From Aquipseudomonas alcaligenes MRY13-0052 (lineage in GTDB: Bacteria > Pseudomonadota > Gammaproteobacteria > Pseudomonadales > Pseudomonadaceae): DNA of 64,000 bases. Each line of letters starts with the position of its first letter. The stretch's first letter is position 1. Made by a program: the position numbers and the translations under genes. This document shows positions 59,378-64,000 of this stretch, one piece after another. Location of the stretch: positions 46,236-110,235 of the forward strand of contig BATO01000014.1 of the NCBI GenBank assembly GCA_000474255.1, read 5' to 3'. Under the pieces are notes generated by a model, which had not been told where the DNA came from, ran no database searches, and saw only the letters and a list, made by a program, of their open reading frames with translations.

Positions 59378-60185
59378 GTTCAGCCCAGTACCCCGTACGG
59401 CCGGACACCGCTTGGTCAACTGCCAGGTCGAGGGGCACGGCCAGTACGAGCAGCACCTGATTGAGCAGTTTGACGGATCCTGGAAAAAGAGCCTTTGCCC
59501 GCAGTGCGAGTGGAGTGCGTTGCACAACACGCCGAAGGACAGCGACCCGTTCAAGGAGGCTGAGGCCGACTACCTGGACCGCGAGCTGAGCGCCTCGTTG
59601 ATTGCCACCGGGATTACGCCACGCTTCCGCCGGTGCAGCTTCGACAGCTTCAGCACCGACGGCGAAGTTGCGAAGGAGAGAGCCCTGCGAGTATGCCGGA
59701 GCTATGCCGAGAAGTTCAGCGAACACTACGAGCATGGGCGGGCCCTGATGCTGCTCGGCGAGATCGGCAACGGTAAGACTCACCTGGCCTGCGCGGTTCT
59801 TCAGCACGTCGTGCGGAAGGAGGGCGCATCCGGCCTGATCGTGACTGCAGAGGCGATTACCCAGGCTGTCAGTGACAGCTTCCGTAGCAATGCGAGCCTG
59901 TCGAAGGCCGAGTTGCTGCGAGAGCTCGCAGAGGTGGATCTGCTGGTGATCGATGAAGTGGGTATGCACACGCCGAGGCCGGGTAAGGACTTCACCCCCA
60001 GCCTTCTGCACGAAGTGATCGATCGCCGCTACCAGCTGGTGCTGCCCACCGTGCTCATCAGCAACCAGACGCGGGAGAAGCTGCCCGACTTCATCGGCCC
60101 GAGGGCAATTGATCGACTGCGGGAGAACGGCGGCTTGATGGCCCCCTTCACGTGGCAGTCCGCTCGTGTAGGGAGTGCTGCATGA
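59364..60185 (+). CDS. DnaC-like helicase loader ATPase
   Basis: The 273-aa protein has a N-terminal part with a Cys pair (CPQCEW), then a AAA+ core: Walker A GEIGNGKTHLACAVL, Walker B DLLVIDEVGM, and sensor region PTVLISNQ. DnaC/IstB-type proteins load the DnaB helicase. It overlaps the previous gene by 14 bp and the next one by 4 bp (ATGA). Confidence 0.9.
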   Translation: MKESRFSPVPRTAGHRLVNCQVEGHGQYEQHLIEQFDGSWKKSLCPQCEWSALHNTPKDSDPFKEAEADYLDRELSASLIATGITPRFRRCSFDSFSTDGEVAKERALRVCRSYAEKFSEHYEHGRALMLLGEIGNGKTHLACAVLQHVVRKEGASGLIVTAEAITQAVSDSFRSNASLSKAELLRELAEVDLLVIDEVGMHTPRPGKDFTPSLLHEVIDRRYQLVLPTVLISNQTREKLPDFIGPRAIDRLRENGGLMAPFTWQSARVGSAA

Positions 60186-61606
60186 ACGCGCCGGAGTACC
60201 TGTGTGAAGATCGAAGTACCTTCGCACCACCTTCGAAGCTCTACAGCCACGAAGCGGAGTATTCCCTGATTGGGTCGATGATCCAGCAGCCTGATCTCAT
60301 CGAGCAGTTGGGGAACCGACTGGAAACGACGGACTTCCACCACCCGGCCTGTTCCGAGCTCTTCCGGCTGTTGCTGGCTTTCCGGGCTCGTGGCAGAGAG
60401 ATCGATGTGGTGACCCTCTCCGATGGACGCCCGCGGCTCTCGGATGGCCAGGCGACCTTAGCGGTGGCGGCTGAGCTGGTTCGGAACACTCCCAGCGCCG
60501 CAAACGCAGGGGAGTACGCCAGGATCGTCAAGCAGCGCTCAGTCGCCCGCCGCGTGATCTCTGCGGCGCACGTGATGAGCCAGCGCCTGGAGGACGGCGA
60601 GCCACTAGACGACGTCTTGAGCCAGGGTCAGCAGGCCTGGATGGCCCTTGAAGCTGAGGGCATGGATGAGCGCAAGCGTTATCGATTCGTGGGCGAGATC
60701 CTGCCCGAAGCAATCGATCAGATCGATACCCGGTTCAATGGGGAGTCGGTCCAGGGGTTTGATACGGGCCTTCCATCGCTTGATGCCTTCATCACGGCCA
60801 TCTGTCCTGGGCACGTGGTGGTGGTTGCTGGTGCCCCGGGTAGCGGCAAGACGACCCTTGGGCTTGGCATCGCAGAGCGCGTAGCGTTGGTCAGCAAGGA
60901 GCCGGCACTGGTCTTCAGCTTGGAGATGACGGACATCGAGCTGACCAACCGTGCTTTGGCCTCTGTAGGTAGCGTGCCCCTTAAGCACATCAGCGAGGGG
61001 CACTCGATGACTGATGGTGATTGGCCGGCACTTACCGCAGCCGTGAGCCTGCTCAACGAGGCGCCGCTGATCTTTTGCGACGACGCTTCGATAACGATGC
61101 GCGACATTCGGCAAATTAGCCGCACCGTGAAGCGAGAGCATGGCCTGGGGCTCATAGCGCTGGATTACCTGGGCCTGATCAACGCGGAGCAGAAGTCTGC
61201 CAGCCGCTACGACCAGGTGACCGAGATCAGCAAGTCGATCAAGCGGCTCGCCAAGGAGCTCGCAGTGCCGGTGGTGCTGCTCGCACAGCTGAACCGGTCG
61301 CCCAACAGCCGCGGCAACAAGCGCCCCACCAAGAGCGATTTGAGGGACTCCGGTCAGATCGAAGCCGATGCCGACGTGGTGGTGCTGGTGCATCGCGACC
61401 AGGAAACCGACGCCGGCAAGTCAGGTGTCACTGAGCTGATCGTGGATAAGAACCGGCACGGCGAGGTAGGTGTTGCCCGGGTCCAGCATCAGGGCCACTT
61501 CCATCGGTTCGTTGAGCTGGTCGGCAGCCACTATCCAAGTGATGAAGAAGTTGAGATGGCGAGGCCCTACAAGGGGCGTCAGTACGGTAAGGGGAGATCC
61601 GCATGA
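60182..61606 (+). CDS. Replicative DNA helicase (DnaB-like)
   Basis: The 474-aa protein has the DnaB N-terminal domain (SHEAEYSLIGSMIQQPDL, about 25-130) and a RecA-like C-terminal domain. Walker A is GAPGSGKTT, followed by LVFSLEMTDIELTNR and the Walker B region LIALDYLGLIN. The DLRDSGQIEADADVVVLVHRD block is diagnostic. It unwinds phage DNA at the fork. ATG 60182 overlaps the loader gene's stop. Confidence 0.95.
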   Translation: MNAPEYLCEDRSTFAPPSKLYSHEAEYSLIGSMIQQPDLIEQLGNRLETTDFHHPACSELFRLLLAFRARGREIDVVTLSDGRPRLSDGQATLAVAAELVRNTPSAANAGEYARIVKQRSVARRVISAAHVMSQRLEDGEPLDDVLSQGQQAWMALEAEGMDERKRYRFVGEILPEAIDQIDTRFNGESVQGFDTGLPSLDAFITAICPGHVVVVAGAPGSGKTTLGLGIAERVALVSKEPALVFSLEMTDIELTNRALASVGSVPLKHISEGHSMTDGDWPALTAAVSLLNEAPLIFCDDASITMRDIRQISRTVKREHGLGLIALDYLGLINAEQKSASRYDQVTEISKSIKRLAKELAVPVVLLAQLNRSPNSRGNKRPTKSDLRDSGQIEADADVVVLVHRDQETDAGKSGVTELIVDKNRHGEVGVARVQHQGHFHRFVELVGSHYPSDEEVEMARPYKGRQYGKGRSA

Positions 61607-61992
61607 CTCGACCACGCACATACAGCGACAAGGCTTTGGGGGATACCGAATACCTGCTGGAGCAGTGGGGCTACTGGAGAATGGATGGAATGGGCGTGCC
61701 TGGGTGTGTCTCCCAGATGGCAATGGTGATGAGCCTGCGCAACCCGATGGGGAGCACGAGGTGCTACCGCATCACCGATGAGCTGGCCCAGGCCGTCGAC
61801 CACGCATTGGCCAGGCTGATCGTCCGTGATCGCCAGATGGGGGATTTTGTTTGGCTCTATTTCGGAGCGAAGTGGCCGGCCCTGCGAATTGCTCGGGAGT
61901 ACTCCCTTGGTGAGGCGAAGGTCAGGGAGCTGGTGAAAGCCGGCGTGGCCTGGATTGACTGCGCTTTGGAGCGTATGAGAGAGGCTGCGTAA
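61603..61992 (+). CDS. Q-like late gene antiterminator
   Basis: The 129-aa protein has the Phage_antitermQ pattern: YLLEQWGYWRMDGMGVPG, AVDHALARLIVRDRQMGDFVWLYFG, and LRIAREYSLGEAKVRELVKAG with a helix-turn-helix at the end. Its ATG overlaps the DnaB stop. It should allow RNA polymerase to transcribe lysis and late genes. Confidence 0.85.
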   Translation: MTRPRTYSDKALGDTEYLLEQWGYWRMDGMGVPGCVSQMAMVMSLRNPMGSTRCYRITDELAQAVDHALARLIVRDRQMGDFVWLYFGAKWPALRIAREYSLGEAKVRELVKAGVAWIDCALERMREAA

Positions 61993-62066
61993 AAAGGTGT
62001 TTACGCGCGGAATGCAGGGTGTTCATATGGCAGCGTGAATTGCTGTGAACGCAGCGAGACGCCTGG

Positions 62067-62095
62067 AAAAGCCCGGCCAAGTGCCGGGCTTTTTG
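62067..62095 (+). terminator. Intrinsic terminator
   Basis: Stem AAAAGCCCGGC / GCCGGGCTTTT plus a following T-rich run, 75 bp after the Q-like stop; a candidate for the site where Q acts. Confidence 0.88.
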
Positions 62096-62158
62096 TTTTT
62101 GCTTGCTCTGTAACCGCTTTCCTCCTATTACGTAATGAGCCTACCTAAAGGAGGAGTT

Positions 62159-62458
62159 ATGGCTACGGTCAAAATTGCATTCAGAGTTGTTACCGCCAAT
62201 TTTTTAGGGCTGCTCCTATTTCTTTCATCTGCAGCATCAGCTGACAACTTTCAGCCTGATGACGACTGTAGTGAGCCGTACATGCCTTACGAGTTTGCGA
62301 GTGAGTTCGAGCGAGATCAGTTCCTATCTGAAGTTGAAGACTATAAGCAGTGCATTGCTGAGTTTGTTGATGAGCAGAATGATGCAATCACGAGGCACAA
62401 GGCCGCTGCTGAAGAGTCAATAGAAAAGTGGAACTCATTTGCACGCTCTCTGAATTGA
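62159..62458 (+). CDS. Exported small phage protein (99 aa)
   Basis: The 99-aa protein has a signal peptide (LGLLLFLSSAASA) and an acidic, helical mature part (ASEFERDQFLSEVEDYKQC) with two Cys residues. The start at 62159 follows AAAGGAGGAG. It is AT-richer than its neighbours and could be a moron or part of lysis. No family recognised. A terminator follows, so it is an independent unit. Confidence 0.65.
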   Translation: MATVKIAFRVVTANFLGLLLFLSSAASADNFQPDDDCSEPYMPYEFASEFERDQFLSEVEDYKQCIAEFVDEQNDAITRHKAAAEESIEKWNSFARSLN

Positions 62459-62461
62459 GTT

Positions 62462-62494
62462 AGAGAAGCCCGGTCTAAATAGCCGGGCTTTCTC
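62462..62494 (+). terminator. Intrinsic terminator
   Basis: Stem AGAAGCCCGG / CCGGGCTTTCT just after the exported small protein. Confidence 0.85.
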
Positions 62495-62587
62495 GTTCAT
62501 GGCGAATCATCTTGCTCTGCGCTGCTCCCCTCATCAGCAGCAGCGCCCTTGCCCCTCCCGGGGCCTTTTATTCATGGAGTGACCCAT

Positions 62588-62959
62588 ATGGCAGAGCCGA
62601 GCCTTGGAGTGCTGGGCGGCGTTGCCGCGGGCGTAACTGTCGGGGCGGCATGGGCTGGCCTGGACCTGAACGCTGTTATGGGTGCTCTGGCTGGCTCGCT
62701 GCTCTTCGTGCTGTTCGCGCCCGACCTGAGCATCTACAAGCGCATTGGGTACTTCCTGGTGAGCCTGGTCGCTGGGTACTACGGTTCTGCCGAACTGATC
62801 GGGGTTGGCGCTGCTCGAACCAGTGGCGGCGCCTCGTTCGTGTGTGCCGCGCTGGTGGTGACCATCTCGATCACCATCCTCGAGTGGATTCGCGGCGGGA
62901 AGATGCCGGAGTGGCTCCGGTCTCTTCTCGACCGTAGAGGAGGCGGTAGCAATGGCTGA
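62588..62959 (+). CDS. Phage holin
   Basis: The 123-aa protein has three or four hydrophobic helices (VLGGVAAGVTVGAAWAGL, ALAGSLLFVLFAP, YFLVSLVAGYYG and FVCAALVVTISITILEWI) and a basic C-terminal tail (RSLLDRRGGGSNG). This matches the putative holin family common in Pseudomonas phages. It should form membrane lesions that release the endolysin. It overlaps the next gene by 8 bp. Confidence 0.82.
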   Translation: MAEPSLGVLGGVAAGVTVGAAWAGLDLNAVMGALAGSLLFVLFAPDLSIYKRIGYFLVSLVAGYYGSAELIGVGAARTSGGASFVCAALVVTISITILEWIRGGKMPEWLRSLLDRRGGGSNG

Positions 62960-63281
62960 TCTATGGACCCTACTGGCGGCGCTGTCCTGCGCCGCGATCT
63001 TCATCCGCATCATCACCTGGCGCCACGCGGGCGAGCGCTACCGGTTCTGGATAGGCCTGTGTGCCTATGCCCTGGCCGTGTGCACTGGCTGCTTCGCTCT
63101 GACGGTGCTGTTGGAGTTCTTGGCTGCAAAGCCCATCGAGCCTGTCTCGCCATGGCTGGTCCTGGTGCTGGTGTGGCTTTCGATTCTGGTCTGGCTAGCC
63201 CGGGGCAACGTGGCTCGAATCGTCCAGGTCAACTGGGCTACCCATTGGGATGGGGCAGAGAGAAGGAAGGGTAGAATGTAA
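62952..63281 (+). CDS. Second holin-like phage membrane protein
   Basis: The 109-aa protein has three hydrophobic helices (LWTLLAALSCAAIFIRII, FWIGLCAYALAVCTGCFAL, VSPWLVLVLVWLSILVWLA) and a basic tail (WDGAERRKGRM). It fits the phage holin 3 superfamily type. It begins inside the holin gene and probably works with it, as holin partner or antiholin. Confidence 0.8.
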   Translation: MADLWTLLAALSCAAIFIRIITWRHAGERYRFWIGLCAYALAVCTGCFALTVLLEFLAAKPIEPVSPWLVLVLVWLSILVWLARGNVARIVQVNWATHWDGAERRKGRM

Positions 63282-63317
63282 GGGCCGGCAGCATGTGCCG
63301 ACCCTCGATGCTGGAGC

Positions 63318-63509
63318 CTAGAGAGTCTTGAAGTACTCGTTCAGGTTCTTGTGCAACGTGATGATTGCTTCAGAGACCTTGTTAGCGTCGTCCTCGCTGT
63401 AAACGTTGAACTCCTTGCCTACCCCGATCGCCCTGGCCTCTATCAGGGCGAGAATCATTTGGTTGGCGGCCAGAGCTGAATGAGTGCGAGGGTTTACTGC
63501 TTCTGTCAT
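63318..63509 (-). CDS. Small phage protein on the opposite strand (63 aa)
   Basis: The 63-aa helical protein starts at ATG 63509 with a perfect AGGAGG ribosome site. It has NQMILALIEARAIGVGKEFN and a basic C-terminus. Opposite orientation to the lysis genes suggests independent expression, perhaps in the lysogen. No family known. Confidence 0.6.
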   Translation of the reverse strand: MTEAVNPRTHSALAANQMILALIEARAIGVGKEFNVYSEDDANKVSEAIITLHKNLNEYFKTL

Positions 63510-63581
63510 GAGAACCTCCTAGTCCTACATGGTTGTTGGTCGATGCAGCTTAGCAGCGCCAATAGATCAGTCGAGAGCCCT

Positions 63582-63995
63582 ATGCCTTCACGCCCCCTAA
63601 AGCCATGCGCAACGCCTGGCTGCCGGGAGTTGGTGCGCGGCTCTGCTCACTGCCCTCGCCACCAGGTGCTGGCCGATCAGCGTCGAGCTGAGCACATGAA
63701 GAAGGTACACGCCGCCTACAACCAGCGGCGGGACGAGAGCGACAGGTTCTACAAGTCGAAGGCATGGCAAGCATGCCGGGCTCAGTTCAAGCGTGCGCAT
63801 CCCCTGTGTGAGGAGTGCGAACAGCGTGGAAAGGTGGTGGAGATGGACATCGTCGACCACCGGGTTCCCTTCAAGGAAGCGCCTCACCTCGCCCTGGACT
63901 GGTCCAACCTGCGATCCCTGTGCAAGGGATGCCACAACCGCGTCGGACGCCGCGTAGGCCTCACCGGAGGCCAGGGGGGAGGGGGAAAACTCTGA
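63582..63995 (+). CDS. Phage HNH endonuclease
   Basis: The 137-aa protein has an N-terminal zinc knuckle (Cys9, Cys14, Cys24, His27) and an HNH fold: CEEC (76-79), DIVDHRVPF with Asp92-His93, Asn109, and CKGCHNR (114-120). HNH nucleases of this kind sit next to the terminase small subunit and assist packaging in many tailed phages. The next gene is outside the window. Confidence 0.93.
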   Translation: MPSRPLKPCATPGCRELVRGSAHCPRHQVLADQRRAEHMKKVHAAYNQRRDESDRFYKSKAWQACRAQFKRAHPLCEECEQRGKVVEMDIVDHRVPFKEAPHLALDWSNLRSLCKGCHNRVGRRVGLTGGQGGGGKL

Positions 63996-64000
63996 TCTCT

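Larger units (their letters stand above)
49163..64000. mobile_element. Prophage, left portion (right end outside window)
   Basis: From the integrase next to ybiT to the window edge, genes follow the order of a lambdoid phage: integrase, excisionase-like, early-left region, immunity region with cI and cro, CII-like regulator, O-like, DnaC-like and DnaB-like replication genes, Q-like antiterminator, holins and an HNH gene. Terminase, head and tail genes are not in the window. The flanking chromosome is intact on the left. The exact attachment core cannot be defined without the right junction. Confidence 0.93.

Overview
The window reads as a Pseudomonas chromosome. It has high GC, dense gene packing, Pseudomonas-type REP repeats, a LexA box of the CTGTATA-type, the earP-efp pair used to rhamnosylate Arg32 of EF-P, and many LysR, AraC and MarR regulators. 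Positions 1 to about 49,160 are core or flexible chromosome. From about 49,163 to the right edge lies the left part of an integrated temperate siphophage-like prophage, whose right end is outside the window.

Chromosomal layout. 1-3.5 kb: DUF3820 fragment, EamA transporter, a LexA-box-headed pair of small genes, a secreted endonuclease I, a REP cluster and a GNAT acetyltransferase. 3.6-6.7 kb: a compact operon for exported proteins (cytochrome c5-like lipoprotein, Tat-exported lactone-oxidase-type flavoprotein, Tat-exported fold-III PLP enzyme). 6.9-14.2 kb: SphA-like outer-membrane protein with divergent AraC regulator, DUF998, LysR, DinB, SleB-type hydrolase, two damaged VOC genes and an EAL protein. 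14.3-20.7 kb: a six-gene leftward operon that looks like a D-amino-acid or N-acyl-D-amino-acid pathway (PLP deaminase, GntP permease, RpiR regulator, D-aminoacylase, RidA, PfkB kinase). 21-30.7 kb: a heptad-repeat secreted protein, glutaredoxin-like protein, glutamine amidotransferase, CorA, acyltransferase, solute-binding protein, dCACHE chemoreceptor and a crotonase. 30.8 kb: tRNA-Ser(GGA). 31-36 kb: a run of uncharacterised secreted proteins and lipoproteins. 36-47.5 kb: GvpU-like protein, earP, efp, secreted alpha/beta hydrolase with an OhrR-like MarR regulator, RDD protein, TauE/SafE, two LysR regulators, PhzF, DUF3291 and a YcaQ-type protein. 47.6-49.2 kb: ybiT, the attachment neighbourhood.

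Prophage layout. Integrase and an excisionase-like gene are at the left end. A lambda-like immunity region follows. Copies of one operator motif (ATAAG-N4-CTTAT) occur three times between cI and cro and twice about 5 kb to the left, like OR and OL. To the right come cro, a CII-like regulator, small early genes, O-like/DnaC-like/DnaB replication genes, a Q-like antiterminator, two holins and an HNH gene that usually precedes terminase.

The most notable part is between the OL-like sites and cI. There, four genes run in the same direction as cI. Three of them (52235-54498) overlap each other, are clearly AT-rich compared with the rest, and encode a 342-aa protein of unknown type, a 128-aa protein and an alpha/beta hydrolase with a C-terminal membrane anchor. 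This is the position of rexAB in lambda, so a lysogenic-conversion or superinfection-exclusion system is a reasonable hypothesis. I do not recognise it as a named system.
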